DNA of 64,000 bases from Euglena gracilis (lineage: Eukaryota; Euglenida; Euglenophyceae; Euglenales): contig CP154954.1 of assembly GCA_039621445.1 (NCBI GenBank), positions 33,085,455-33,149,454 on the forward strand, written 5' to 3'. The notes under the pieces were generated by a model. It was given only the letters and a program-made list of their open reading frames with translations, had not been told where the DNA came from and did no database searches. The translations under genes were made by a program, and so were the position numbers. Shown piece after piece: positions 21,646 through 33,370 of this stretch. Positions within the stretch are counted from its first letter, which is position 1. Each line of letters begins with the position of its first letter.

Positions 21646-23643
21646 TGCGCAGGTGTGCATTCACCCCCCTCCCCTCCCGGACTTTTCCTGAAGTTTCAGT
21701 TATTGTGGCTCCTGGGGGTGGGGGTGGGAAGGGGGCATTGTGGTCTCTACGGTTAGACTGGAGGGGAGGTTCTGTACCCTGTGTTGGAAGCAGGGCACAA
21801 GGGGGCGCTAGCGAAGGTTTGTTCTGTGCCTGTAGTCTGCATTCAGAGAGTGGTGGGGAGGGTATGTTTAAATCCACACCAGATGTCTGTAGGGGAGGGC
21901 TCGTTACCTTTCGTTAGGCTGCCTGCTGTTTGCATTGCACACGGTGCACTGCGCCCCTCCTTGACACATGCAGGCACAGCATCCCTCCAGTGGCACCCGC
22001 AGTCCGTCCCGCATGCCTTCTCATAGGCACCACGGCACATCACCATGTGCGACCACCTGTGTTTAGGTCTGACGTTTGGGATGGGCTGCTGGGTATGGAG
22101 GGGGGGGCTGGCTTGCATTCCTCTCCTGTGTGTCACTGGTTTTAAAAGCTACAAAACGGAGCCCCACTTCAACCCTTTTTGCCACAGACTACACCCACCA
22201 GAACAGCCCTCACAAACAACATAAAATGGCTCCTCTCCGAGGTTGCATGAGGCACAAGAATGCGCACGTGCGCACTCTTGAGGCCATTCCTTCGCTGGCT
22301 GGCTGTGATTCTATCTGCAGAAAAGCAGGAGGGGAGCAACGCTGGGCATCCACAAGAGTGCGCACCTGCGCATTCCGTGAGGGGGAGTGCGCATGTGCGC
22401 ATTCTCTGTGTTGTGGGGAGCTGTGTCTTGCACTCCTGAACCCAGTGCTAGCGCAGCATTGTGACAGGGCTACACCCTTTTTGTTAGCGATTTCAGAGGC
22501 ATCTCATTGCAAAGATGGATGCCGCCAGTAGGGTGGACGTCTCCTGGGCTGCCTCCACCTTGTGTGCTGAGTTGTTTTGGCATGGCCCTGCATAGCAACC
22601 TCCTACCAGGGTGCTTTAAGGTGAGACACAAGAAGGGAATGCGCATGTGCGCATTCACCCTGATGTGCCATGTTTGACTGCAGCCATTGCAGATGAGGTG
22701 TGTGGAGAAAGTGTCTTCATATGTGCTTTCCTTGGTCTTGGACAGCGGCCAGGGGTTGTGTGGCTTTGAGTGCTGGAGCGTCGACTCTGAGTACATGATA
22801 AAAAAGGGATCTGTGTGGTGGGTGACGTTTGTTGCCAACAAGGCCACAGGCGGTGGTCCTCCCCTGCCGTGTTTCGCTTCAGGGTTGCTTTGTCCTCGGA
22901 CACCATTCGATCCTCACAGGGAGGTCTATATTTCAGCCATGTGGTTTTAAACCCAGGCCTGGTGGGGGGGGAGTGAGCGTGGGTGGTGGCAGGCCCACCT
23001 GGGTGTACAAAATTCAGCAGTGTGGCTGTAATTCAAAGAAAGGCACAAGACGCTTTTTTGCGCATGTGTGCATTCACCGTCTTTTCACTCATGCCATGAA
23101 AGACTGCTGACCGCAGTTGGGAATTAGGGTGCCCGTCACTGAGGAATTTCCTTGGGCACTGAAGTCCCTTTCTCATCCATTGTCCATGGTGCGACACAGT
23201 GGAATACACAGAACAAGCAGGAAGGGAAAAATTGTCGGTTCTATCGGTCGTTTTCTTTTGTGATGTGCTTGTGCCTGACTCACGGTCTCAAGGGCCTGGA
23301 GAATTTTTGGTCAAGGACTGTCCAATCGCGTTCACTTCTTTGAGTCCATTTTGATTGTGAAATAATTCTGTGTTTACAGACCGTTTTTGGGAATGATGCC
23401 GAAGGTGGTGATAGGCGTGTTTCACTCTCAAGGTGCCAACCCCGTGAGCACCATGTGTGTGGAACCAGACGCAATCCCCTGCTTTGACCCTAATTGTGGG
23501 GCACAGTGCTCCTTGCACCATGCACTGCAGCCCAACGTAAGGTTGGTCAGTGCGGCCATTGGCTGTGTGCTGCCATGCATGCTCTGGGGCGGTGCTGCAG
23601 GTGTCGTCAAGTCATTGAACAAAACAGAATGCGCGCCTGCGCA
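21646..23643. repeat. Cluster of seven gapped palindromes TGCGCA-nn-TGCGCA
   Basis: Copies at 21646, 22261, 22359, 22388, 22640, 23059 and 23630. The best form is GAATGCGCAnnTGCGCATTC, several are followed by ACC, and three or four are preceded within 15 bp by CACAAGA. Spacer dinucleotides vary (GG, CG, CC, TG) while the arms are held constant. Confidence 0.8.
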
Positions 23644-24574
23644 TTCGACTTCACCTGCTGCAGTCCAGTGCCCAGCCCAGCCTATGCTGCTTTTATGAAC
23701 GTGTGGAGCACCTCACAACGCACGTGCAACCGTCCCCCACCCGGCGGAGGTGATGGGCCGGTTGCTGCCAGCGTTGTTCCAAGAGCAGCGTGGAAAACCC
23801 TGGGCTCAGCGACGGCAGGTGTCAAGGCAAGAATTCACGTCCTTCAGTGAGGGGGAACTGCCCCCCTGCAGGTGTTTCAGGGTGTGGTCTGGTGCAGCGA
23901 CAGGGTTGCCAAGGGGTGATTCTGTTGGTTCATCTCCCCCTCACACACCCATGTTCTTCAAGCCCGAACCACGTCATTTTTTTGGATTTATGAGGGATTA
24001 TTATCACTTGTCTCTGATATTATGCCCATTTTGGCGATTTGGATTCGGTTTTTGTGAATCTGGGGCCATTTTGACAAATTTGGGTCAATATTGAGCTGAT
24101 TTGGGGCTTTTGGGCTTTGCTTGGTCAAAATGAGCAAGTGCAAAATATTTCAGGTCATTTTACACCATTTTGTTTTTTTGTGTGCATTTTTGTAGCCGAT
24201 GCTTTATGCCATTCTTTATCTTTGTGACCATTTTCGCTCATTTGGAAAGATTTTCGAAAAAATTCACAAAGCAATTTGTTCAATAGATTCCATGGGCATC
24301 TATGCGATACAAGTTGGCGCTGGATTCCACATGTGTGGAATGTGCTTTCGGTTCTGTGCTTGCTCACTTTGCACACTTTTGCTCATTTTTGGGGTCATTT
24401 CACATATCTCTGATGACAACTTTCAAAACCACCCACCTGGATAATATTTCTCATTCTCATTCCGACCCTAATTGGATGTGTTTTGATGAGACTTGCCACA
24501 TTTGAGGCATTTTGGGGTGTTTTATGACCCTTTTTTGTGCCATTTTATGACATTTTATGGACATAGAGGTGACA

Positions 24575-24643
24575 TAGAGGTAGAGGTTGAGGTGGAGGTG
24601 GGTCAGATAAAGGTAGAGGTTTTGACCTCGACCTCTACCTCTA
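24575..24643. repeat. Hairpin of GAGGTA/GAGGTT hexamers
   Basis: Left arm TAGAGGTAGAGGTTGAGGT (24575-24593) pairs with ACCTCGACCTCTACCTCTA (24625-24643), 18 of 19 bases plus one G-T. Confidence 0.8.
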
Positions 24644-24920
24644 TCCAGCCCTAGTCTAAATCTCTTGGCGGTCCACAAATCAGCATACCATAGATTGGTG
24701 AGGGCGCTGTTTCTGCCTTGGTCCAATATTGGGCAAAGGGGACGAAGCAAAAATACATTTAAAAAAAATAACCAATGTGGCACGTGATCCGTCAACAAAA
24801 ACAAATTGACAAAACTCGGCGAAACACGAAAGACACGGGCTCATTGAGGCGTCCATGGGCAAAAAGAAAAGTGCAAACACGCACAGACATACAACAGCCA
24901 AGACGAAGAATGTGGCATTG

Positions 24921-25038
24921 CTTGGCACCAAAGCACAATTGCTTCAACCTGCCATGTGGTTTGCTAGGAAGACAAAATTCTTGGCACCAAAGCACAATTG
25001 CTTCAACCTGCCATGTGGTTTGCTAGGAAGACAAAATT
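24921..25038 (+). repeat. Tandem duplication, 59-bp unit, two copies
   Basis: The unit starting CTTGGCACCAAAGCACAATT is present twice, at 24921-24979 and 24980-25038, nearly identical. This indicates a recent duplication. Confidence 0.95.
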
Positions 25039-26110
25039 AAGCCAACCAAAATTTATGCACCGCAGTGCAAAAATAAAATCAAAAGGTGAACAACAGACAA
25101 TTCTCTCTTGAAAAACCCTGGTCTGAGCAAATCAGGAAATCCACCCCATTTCCAGAGGTGTTTTTAATGCGCAAAAATGCAGAGCTGCTAAACCCCACAG
25201 ATATTTGTTCCACAGTTTCGTGTTTGGTCGTTTGTTGGATTGTCGTCTGGGTTTTTTGAGCTCCATTTGGGCGACGTTGGGGTTTTGTGTCATGGGGCTG
25301 CCGTAAATCCATAAAAATTCAGGAACCCTTTCTTTCGCCGTTTTTTTTTAAAAGCCAATAATAAAGAAAATGTGGAGTGAAAATAGATAAAAGTGTCATT
25401 GAATAAAATGAATAAAATTGCACTTTAAGTGCAATTTTTTTAAATATTTTTGTGGTTTTTCTAGTATTGCTTTGAAGAAAAAATCTTGTGTCAAAAATCT
25501 TGATCTTTGAATTGTTTTCGATATTTTTTTCTTTGCTCATAAAGCTAAGAAAAGATCCTAAAATCCAAAAAAACATAAAAAAACACAAATGACATTTTGG
25601 GGTGCGCTTTGTGCAGTTTGGCCTGCACTGGGCTGGGCGGGAGGGAAACCCCCCACCTTTAAGTCTCCACCAGCCTTGGTGGGGTGGGGGGTGAGGGACC
25701 AGGCTTCTGCTCAAGGGTCTGCAGTACCCCTCAGCAGGGGGGGGGGGCTCGACTGCAGCAAGTTCAAATTTGGCTAGTGGACCCCTGGGGGGGGGGGGTG
25801 CGCAAGCAGGGCCAGTTTGTGGATTTTTTTGACAGCCCAACGCCTGCCCCAAATGACCGTTTTTGGCAATTCGGGATTTTTTTGAACAAAATTAGCCCAA
25901 CAACGCCCTGAAAGTCCCATTTCTGCCTCTGACACACAGCGCCGGAGGAGCTTTTTTCCCCCATTTCAGGGGGTTTCAGCCGAGGGGTCTAGCCAGTGGC
26001 TTTTTTCCCCATTGGCTCGGAAAATGGTTTGCTTAAAGACCTCGGTCTTTAAGCAAAACTGCGCGGGGGACAGTGGCAGGCTTTGCTCCCCCCCACCTTC
26101 CCCCGCACAG

Positions 26111-26298
26111 GCCCCGGTCCGCCGGCCGGCACACCGGCGGAGGAGTGGGGCGGCGTGGCGGACCGCATCCGGCGGATGCAGCGGCGGCGGGAGACCCAGG
26201 CGCGGCGCACCGCCCAGCGGGAGGCGCAGCTGCCCCCGGAGAAGCGGCTGGAGGCCCTGCACCGGAGGCTGGACCAGCAGTTCGCCCGGGGAGGGGCG
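26111..26298 (+). CDS. Charged coiled-coil exon
   Basis: Acceptor GCACAG, donor GCG|GTCTGT, entering phase 1 and leaving phase 0. Contains AEEWGGVADRIRRMQRRRET and EKRLEALHRRLDQQFARG. The donor leads straight into a GT/GGGT repeat. Confidence 0.6.
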
Positions 26299-27011
26299 GT
26301 CTGTGTGTGGGTGGGTGCGTGGGTGGGGGTGTGGGTTTGGGTGTGGTGTGGGGGTGGTGAGAATGGGGGTGGGGGGGTGGGGGTGGGTGCCTGAGCGTGG
26401 GCGCAGCCTTCTGAAAACATCTAGTCCGATTCCCCCAAATGAGGGTCTAAAGTAAATGCTTGATAAAATTTGGTAGTCCACCGTTGTCCTCAGAGCAAGT
26501 GAAAATTTTTCACGCATTCCTAGCTTAGGATTTATGTTCCAAACCATTGAAAGCCCTGTTCTTTTCTCGCACATTTTTTCTGTGCCAGAAATTCATTGAC
26601 TCCTGGCATTTTTTTTGTTGATTAAACTTGTCTGGTTTCCAATGTTTGGTGTTTCAACGTTTTCGGTTTTATTTTCAACGTTTCAGGCACCGCTTTAGAT
26701 TTTGGGGGTGGATTGTGTTTTCGCCTAGCCCCGGCCTCAATGGCCCACCACCAGGAATGTCTGTGGCCCAAACAATCCCTGGCAAGCTGCCTCGGCCGCG
26801 GCTGCGCCTGATGGCACCAACAGCATTGTGCGGAGCACCTGGTGGAAATTGGACACAAGCGTGAAAAAAAGTTTGAATTTGGTTTACATGCATGTGTGTG
26901 TACGTATAATGTAATGTGTGTATGTGTATATGTATTTGTGAATGCACGTGTGTACGTATCCGCATCCATATATGCATACATATTTGTGTATGTACATGTG
27001 TATGTATATGT

Positions 27012-27066
<55 letters not shown>

Positions 27067-30000
27067 GTGTATATGTATATGTCTATACGTATATGTATAT
27101 GTATATATATGCATAGGTGTGTATGTAAATGTATATGTATGTGTTTATGCATACGCATATGTATATGTATGTGCATATGCATATGTATCAGGGAATTTTT
27201 TTTGTCCAGACCCCACCCTATTTACCTGGGGGGGGGGGGCTCCCAGCCAGCACTCATTTTCCCCAGCAAGCAGCTCCCCAGGCTGTGAAACCCCCTGGCA
27301 GTCAGTGATAATAAAGTTTTCGCAACCCGGCAAGCCAGGGCTTGACTATCCCAATTTTTATATATACATCTATATATATATATATATTATATATATATAT
27401 TATATATATATATATATATTTGTCTTTTGTGCGCCTGAAGTTGGGATTTGGATTTTCGATAAAAGTCCAAAGAACACCTTCATCACCTCTGGCACCTGGT
27501 GCCGCCAGGGGTCTGAACTTTTGGGATAGTCTTACTGTTGGCAGTCCACAGGTTCTCATTTGGGAGGGTTGATGCACATCGCTACCGCATCCACTCACCT
27601 GTGGGGCATAAGCGTAACCACAACCAGATTTAGATAACAGGCCAAATGTTCAAGAGCACAATACAAACAGCACAACAGGAACATTTTCTTTGAAACCCCC
27701 CAATTCAGTCCTACAAAGGAAAAAAATTAAAAAGCACTAAAATAATTTGGATCTGCAGTCTTCGTCCAAAACTTTATTTAATATTTCACATACAATTGTC
27801 CCCGTATACATATACGGCAAGTGGGTAGCAGCCCCCCCCCGGGGGGGCCTGCTACCCGCGGGGCCTGTTAACCCTAACCCTAACCCAGTGCAGGGTCGCG
27901 GGTAGCAGGGGGGCCCCCGGGCACCCCTGCTACCCGCCTGCCACATGTGCATATACATGTACATATACATATATTATACAGATACAGATGCAGATATATA
28001 TATATATATATGTTCAGATTCATGCACATATGCATATACGTATATGAATACAGATACAGATACAGATATATATACAGATACATATACATGTACACATACA
28101 AATACATATAAGTAAAAAATACATATACACGTATGCATATACATATACACACATAAGTATATGCAAAAAAACATATACATGCACGTATGCATATACGTAT
28201 ACATATGCATAAACATATGCACATACACATACCTATACACATACACATATACATATGCATATGCATATACATATACATATACACATATTCATATGTGTAT
28301 ACGTATATGTATATATATACGTATATGTATATACGTATATATATACAAATATTCATATGTGTATACGTATACGTATATGTACATGTGTACATATACGTGT
28401 ACATACATGTACATATACATATACATATACACATATACATCTACATTATACACAGCATATGTATTTCGAGGATTGGGAGGTTGGGGGTGGCTGCTGCTGT
28501 TGTTGATGGGAGGGCGTCGCCGCGGGGCCGGGAGTGTCCGGCAGGCCTGCAGGCCAGCCTGCTGGAGTCAATGGGCGGAGGCCGGCCGACCGACATCGAA
28601 CTGCAGTCAGTGCCGAGGGCGGGCCCAACCCCCCCCCCCCCAAGGTGCAAACTCAGCTGGGGTTGCGGTCGGGGACCAGGGTTCGGGGCTAGGAGGGTGC
28701 CACGGCTTTAGGTAGTGGATCTACCCCCTCCTTGGCCGCCCCACCAGCCAAGGTGTCTGGACCGATCCCAGGGAGGTAGTCAGACCCTCAATTTTCAGTT
28801 TCCAGCGCTTTACACCGAATTTTTTTTGGCAATTTTGACGAATTTTGCCCAAAACCTGCCCAAAATTGCAGTTTGGGTCCATATGGGGGGATTTTTCAGC
28901 CCGACGCCCAAAATCCTTCATTTTGACCACGCACTGTTTTAGGCGTTGGGGTCCCACCCCTCCGGGGGGGGGGGGGGGGGCCCGACCCCATCCACCTGCC
29001 AGGGTTGGTGACGGCTGGCTGGTGTTCCGTCCTCCACTCCACCTTCTGTCTACCCACAGCCAAAAAAAAAACACCGCCCCACATCCATGTCCAGCATGTG
29101 CCATCGTTGTGCACAACATGGCGTCGGGGGTCGGCCTCGGATGGCCCGCCCTCCGCCCGTCCTCCGCCAGCCGCAGCCTCGGCGAGCGTTCCCGCACGTT
29201 CGGCGCGCTCGGGTCGTCGCGGGAGGAGGCGGCCGGCGGGCCGCGGACGGGCTCCGCCCCCTCCGCGCCGGGGGTGTGGGCGGACCGGGCGTCCCCGGGG
29301 GGCGGCTCCGCCCACCGCAGCCTGCCGGGCAGCTTCGGCAGCACCGGGGACGTCCTGAATGGACCCCGTTGACCAACTATCGGGCCGACTGTGTTTGTCA
29401 CACGCAGATACACATGGCACAGGCGCACGCATGACCTCACGTGTGCATGCAAGCACCCACATGGACACAAATGCATAATTTTTGTTTGTTTGTGCTCGTT
29501 GTTCACAAGCAAGTGAGGGTGGAGGTGCCAGGGTTGAGCAGGGATTTTTTTTGCAGAGAGGCAGAGAAGTGTGTCCCCCCTCGGGGTCAAAACCAAAACC
29601 CTTCAGTATTCAAGAAATTGAAATTCCCCTTTCAGGTACTCTTCACTTGTAGGGGCTTTGGGTTGTTGGACAACTTTCAAAAAATTGGAGGTTGGCAGAG
29701 CACCTTTTTTTTTCAGCAGGTGTGCATGGAAATGTAAATTGTAACCCCCAAAAAATCCCCAAATAATAATCCCCCGACAACCATAAAGGCAATGAAGAGG
29801 GGAAATCAACAGAATGGTTAAAAAAGAAACACAAACATGGAGGAAATTGGTGCAGAAATTATGTTCCAAAGTTCGTCCATTTTCAAAGGAGCCCCAAAAT
29901 GCCCAAAAAAAGTCCCCTGTATTGCCTCTTGGTGGTGCATGTTTGACTTCGAAAATTTCGCCCAAGTAACGAACCCCCCCCCAAAATGATCAACCCCCCT

Positions 30001-32011
30001 GGACCCCAATTCCGAATGTCTAGATAATAATACGGGGGGGTTTATTATTTCCTTCAGTGTTTCTTTCGGTATGGGGGGGGCGGTTAGGTAGTAATTGTGT
30101 GTGTCCATAAACGAATGAGTATTTAACACCTTTTCACAAATCAAGGTTAAGCAAACATGTGTGTGCGTATGATTTCATCCATGTGAGATGGTCTCTTCAT
30201 CGTTGCATTGGAGTTCTTACGCACACGCACAGTCCCAGTTTCACCCCATGTCTTCAAGGCGGTCCCCCTCCCATCCCCTCGATGCCATCTCCTATGCGTG
30301 CACCAGCTAAGTCCACCGCCCTCGCCCCCCTGCCCAACCGTCCACCTGTCAGCTCTTCTCCGGGGCTGCTCTGTGTCACTGTGCTTTGGCAGCAGCAAAC
30401 TATCGTAGCCAAGGATGGATATTGATATTGGTTTTTGGAGGTCGCGATAAATTTGGATGGATTGAAGCCCCGATATCGTCGATAAAGGTTGATAAAACCG
30501 ATATGATCATTTTGTGCCCCGATATCCTCATTTTTGTGATTTGGAGAATCCCAAAGTCGCCCCAAAAAAAGAGAGAACAAAAAAGTACGTTGCCCCCCCC
30601 CCCAATAAAAGCCGATATTTCACGATATTTTTTTGGGACCCCATAAATTCAAGGTTTTCGATAAACCCGATATGGGCCGATATCCAATATCCATCCTTGT
30701 TGTGGCCAAAAGGCAAAGCACACACCACCATCCCCCACTGGGGGGATTACTGGGGTGGGTGGAATTGATTCAGACAGGCAGCCCCCGAAGGATGAAAGAC
30801 CCTGCTTTCCTGCGAAACTTCATGTCGGCCCTTTGTTTCCTCTTTGTCCCGGCCGCTGCGGACATAGTAGTAGTACATCCCCGTAGAACCCTGTCGTGTG
30901 CACCAGCCCCCCCCCATGTATTCCCCTCCCTCCTCTCTACCCATGGATGCCCCCCCAGCAAACAGACCCACGTGTATGCCCGGGGCACTTTGGGGCCACA
31001 CCGCACGTCAGCCGCCCCGGCCCCCGACCTCTCCGCCAGCCTGGCCGGCCCCCCTCCCCCCGCCCCCCTCCCCCCCCAGCCCCGCCCCGCCCCGGCCCCC
31101 GCCGGCCCCGGCCGCGCCTCCGCCGTCGCCCCGCTGGCCCGCCCCGCCCCGGGCAGCGCCACACCGGCCGACCCGGGCCTCGGCCTCGGGCTCGCCTCCC
31201 GCCGCCTCCACGGCGTCCACCAGCCGGACCCCCCGCCCCCGTCGACCCAGCCACCCCCGGCCCAGCGGCCCGTTGGGGCGGCCCAGGCCGCGGCCCGGAC
31301 CACTGCATTGCTCGGGATGCGCTGGACCCCCCCAAGGGGATGGCTGACTGGTTTTTGGGCCCCGGACCCCTCGGCGCGGGTGGGGGCGTTCGGGCGCAAG
31401 TGTCCGGCGATGTAAATGAAGGCTTTTTTGACGTTGATCAGCGTGAGGTTTTGAACCAGTTTGTCTTGAGTGGCTGGAGTGATCCCCCAGTCCCCACCCG
31501 GGGGGGTTGAAAGTGGGCTGGTGAATAAACCTCCCCTGCCCACCCCCCCAGGCTGGTTATTAAGCAATGCTATGGCCCAGACCCGGCCAGACCCCAGCAA
31601 GCCCACTCCGCTGGAGGACCCCGGCGGGCTGGGCCTCATGTCTCGGCGGGCGCTGCTCTTCCCGTCCTTCCCGGACGCCCCATGTGGTTCTGCAAGGCAC
31701 CCTTTGGGGATATTCCAACCTACACCCCAAGCTGAGGTTCCGTGGAGGAACCCCAGGGGCTTTGAGAACAGTCATAAAATGCCCCCCCCGAGAAGGACAG
31801 CCACCTTCGCACGTGACAGTCAGGCCAGGCAGCAATGGGTGTCCCCCAAAGCCATCAGACACCACTGGTGCACAGGTGGAACTTCCAAAAGTTGCCCCCC
31901 CCCCCGACCCCAAAAAAGGGCAGCGCCGTCCTTCGGCGGCTGGTCGGCGCCGCGGCGGGGGAGGCCCCGGCCCAGCGTCCCGCCCTGCGGCCCCCCCAGG
32001 CCCGCCGCTGA
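26111..32011 (+). CDS. Unrecognised multi-exon protein(s): charged coil, Ser/Ala/Pro-rich regions
   Basis: Supported exons are 26111-26298, 28553-28609, 29118-29351, about 30961-31327, 31567-31683 and 31924-32011 (TGA at 32009-32011). They encode a charged helix (VADRIRRMQRRRETQARRTA), a short acidic piece, a Ser/Gly-rich segment, a long Pro/Ala-rich linker and MAQTRPDPSKPTPLEDPGGL. I do not recognise the family. Composition resembles a low-complexity cytoskeletal or signalling linker. The ATG at 29118 (AACATGGCG context) could instead begin a second gene, so the span may hold two transcription units. The internal order is inferred from strand, exon-like GC content and splice signals only. 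Confidence 0.45.
26882..27188. repeat. (TATG/TATA)n microsatellite, left arm
   Basis: Alternating TGTATATG-type units. The complementary ACATAT array lies at 27950-28450. Confidence 0.9.
27187..27345 (+). repeat. Family B element copy
   Basis: Starts CAGGGAATTTTTTTTGTCC, has CCAGCCAGCACTCATTTTCC, AGCAGCTCCCCAGGCTGTG and ends near AACCCGGCAAGCCAGGG. The order matches 18323-18485 and 45130-45300. Confidence 0.6.
27822..27937. repeat. Two GGGTAGCAGG hairpins flanking a telomere-like tract
   Basis: Hairpin one: GGGTAGCAG (27823-27831) with CTGCTACCC (27849-27857) around C9/G7. Then TTAACCCTAACCCTAACCC (27868-27886). Hairpin two: GCGGGTAGCAGGGG (27898-27911) with CCCCTGCTACCCGC (27924-27937). 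Confidence 0.85.
27950..28450. repeat. (ACATAT)n microsatellite, right arm
   Basis: About 500 bp of ACATATACAT-type units, complementary in type to 26882-27188. Confidence 0.9.
28553..28609 (+). CDS. Short exon, 19 codons
   Basis: Acceptor CCTGCAG, donor TCA|GTGCCG; phase 0 at both ends, encoding ASLLESMGGGRPTDIELQS. Confidence 0.5.
29118..29351 (+). CDS. Ser/Gly-rich exon, possible start codon
   Basis: 78 codons from an ATG (MASGVGLGWPALRPSSASRS) to donor GAC|GTCCTG. The frame without splicing stops at TGA 29370. The frame is also open upstream to an acceptor at 29094, so this may be an internal exon. Confidence 0.5.
30961..31327 (+). CDS. Pro/Ala-rich linker exon (ends approximate)
   Basis: The frame reads SAAPAPDLSASLAGPPPP, then ASRRLHGVHQPDPPPPSTQP and AAQAAARTTALLGMRW. 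It has strong GC and low complexity. Other frames are also open, so the reading is chosen for its less biased composition. Confidence 0.45.
31567..31683 (+). CDS. Exon encoding a conserved-looking short segment
   Basis: Reads AMAQTRPDPSKPTPLEDPGG and LGLMSRRALLFPSFPDAPC up to CCAT|GTGGTT. It follows an AAG acceptor. Confidence 0.5.
31924..32011 (+). CDS. Terminal exon
   Basis: Acceptor GGGCAG. The frame VLRRLVGAAAGEAPAQRPAL ends at TGA 32009-32011. Two other frames are open but are more skewed. Confidence 0.45.
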
Positions 32012-33370
32012 CACCCCCTGAGTTGCACTACGGCTTCTTGTCCGTTTATGGCCGGCGCTAACTTCGCGTTTAGCCCAGTTTGTGTTGTGAGTGCTGACCC
32101 CCCCCCCCGGCGTGGTGGGTGGCTGGCGCCGGATACCCTGGGGGGGGGGGGGGGGTTTTTGGCGGAAGGTTCCCCCCCAATCCACTTTTCCGGGGCCCCT
32201 TCCATGGCCGTGTCGTTATGAAGTCACGAGTGGCAGGGGGTGGTTTTCTTACCCACCCCTGGTGCCGGGGGGGGGGGGTCGGTCTTTCACATTGTCCTTG
32301 TGTTTGTTTCGTCCCCGGGGTTTTTTTTTTGGTGTTCATCGGTCACCCACAGGTGCAGGGGGCAGGGTAAATGCGATCATTTACAGAGCGCTGTTCACAC
32401 CCCGCCGAAGTTATCCTGACATGGACACTGCTCAACGTTTCATTTTTTAACTCCATCGCTGCACCACTGACCTTGAACGCCATGATGTCTGTGTCGTTTT
32501 GTTTGTTTTCGAAGTCGGTCTGGTTTTCCCTAACTGTTGTAATATTCTGTGCAATATGCATGTCAGCCCGCCTCCTGACCCCTGACCTTTTCTGCTCTCC
32601 ACCCACCACCTCACCCACCGCACCGATGCAAATGCATTATTTCCCAGTGTCATATGCATTTTCCATCCCAGAGAGAATCTAGCAAGCGCATCATCAGTGA
32701 ATGCAAATCAAAGAACAGGGGGGATGGCCGAAAAAGATCTGTCCAAATAATTTTGCCCCCCCTTTACAAGAAAAATATGGAAAGGGGTGCATCGTCTTTG
32801 AAAATGAGGAAGTGGAAGGACAAAGACCATGCCATGATGTTCTGTTTGTTATGTTGTCCGATGAAGTAAATCGTGTTGCAATTATTTATAAAAACAGCAT
32901 TCAGAACAAAGTGCTTCTGAATAAAAGTGGGTCCACCACTAGTTTTATCCGCACCGCCAACGGCGGCCGGTTTCGGTCTCCGGGGCACGACGGCGGTGTT
33001 GGGTGCCGGAGTGGACACAGCCAACGAAAAGGAGGAGGGGAGGGCAGCGGCGGGAGGGGTTACGCGCCCGGCGTGCGCAGCTGCGATGGAGGGACAACCC
33101 AGGGGGCGGTTGCGACACACCCGCCCACCGAGGTCATACGTTCACCGGTCCTGGATTACCGGCTGCGATGGGGGGTGGGACCCGCACAACTAACCAGGGG
33201 GGGGAGCATGCGCAGGTGCGCATGAATTCTTTAAAACCCATGGAGGATGCATTCGAAACCAAAGCGTGCGCTTGACGGTCACCCCGGAAGGGACGTGAAG
33301 TACCGAGCGCGTGCAACCCAAACAACAACCCAGCGGGCACCAGCTTTCTGCTGACGCCGACACTCCAAAC
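32012..33370. other. Stretch between the unrecognised + strand exons and the minus-strand coding island
   Basis: No exon is supported. C/G runs fade after about 32930, where a CpG-rich block begins. Gapped palindromes occur at 33074-33085 and 33209-33222. Confidence 0.45.

Larger units (their letters stand above)
20573..26110. other. Intergenic stretch between the LRRIQ1-like gene and the next exons
   Basis: No exon is supported in 5.5 kb. It contains a cluster of gapped GCGCA-nn-TGCGC palindromes (21.6-23.65 kb), AT-rich filler with ATTTTGG motifs (24.0-24.5 kb), a GAGGTA hairpin (24575-24643) and a 59-bp tandem duplication (24921-25038). Confidence 0.5.
26299..28552. other. Stretch with microsatellites, a family B copy and telomere-like hairpins
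   Basis: No exon seen. It contains (TATG/TATA)n at 26882-27188, a family B copy at 27187-27345, (AT)n at 27358-27420, two hairpins around TTAGGG-type repeats at 27822-27937 and (ACATAT)n at 27950-28450. Confidence 0.5.

Noticed and set aside
27868-27886. A chromosome end
   Set aside because: Only three TTAGGG-type repeats, internal to the window with unique sequence on both sides.
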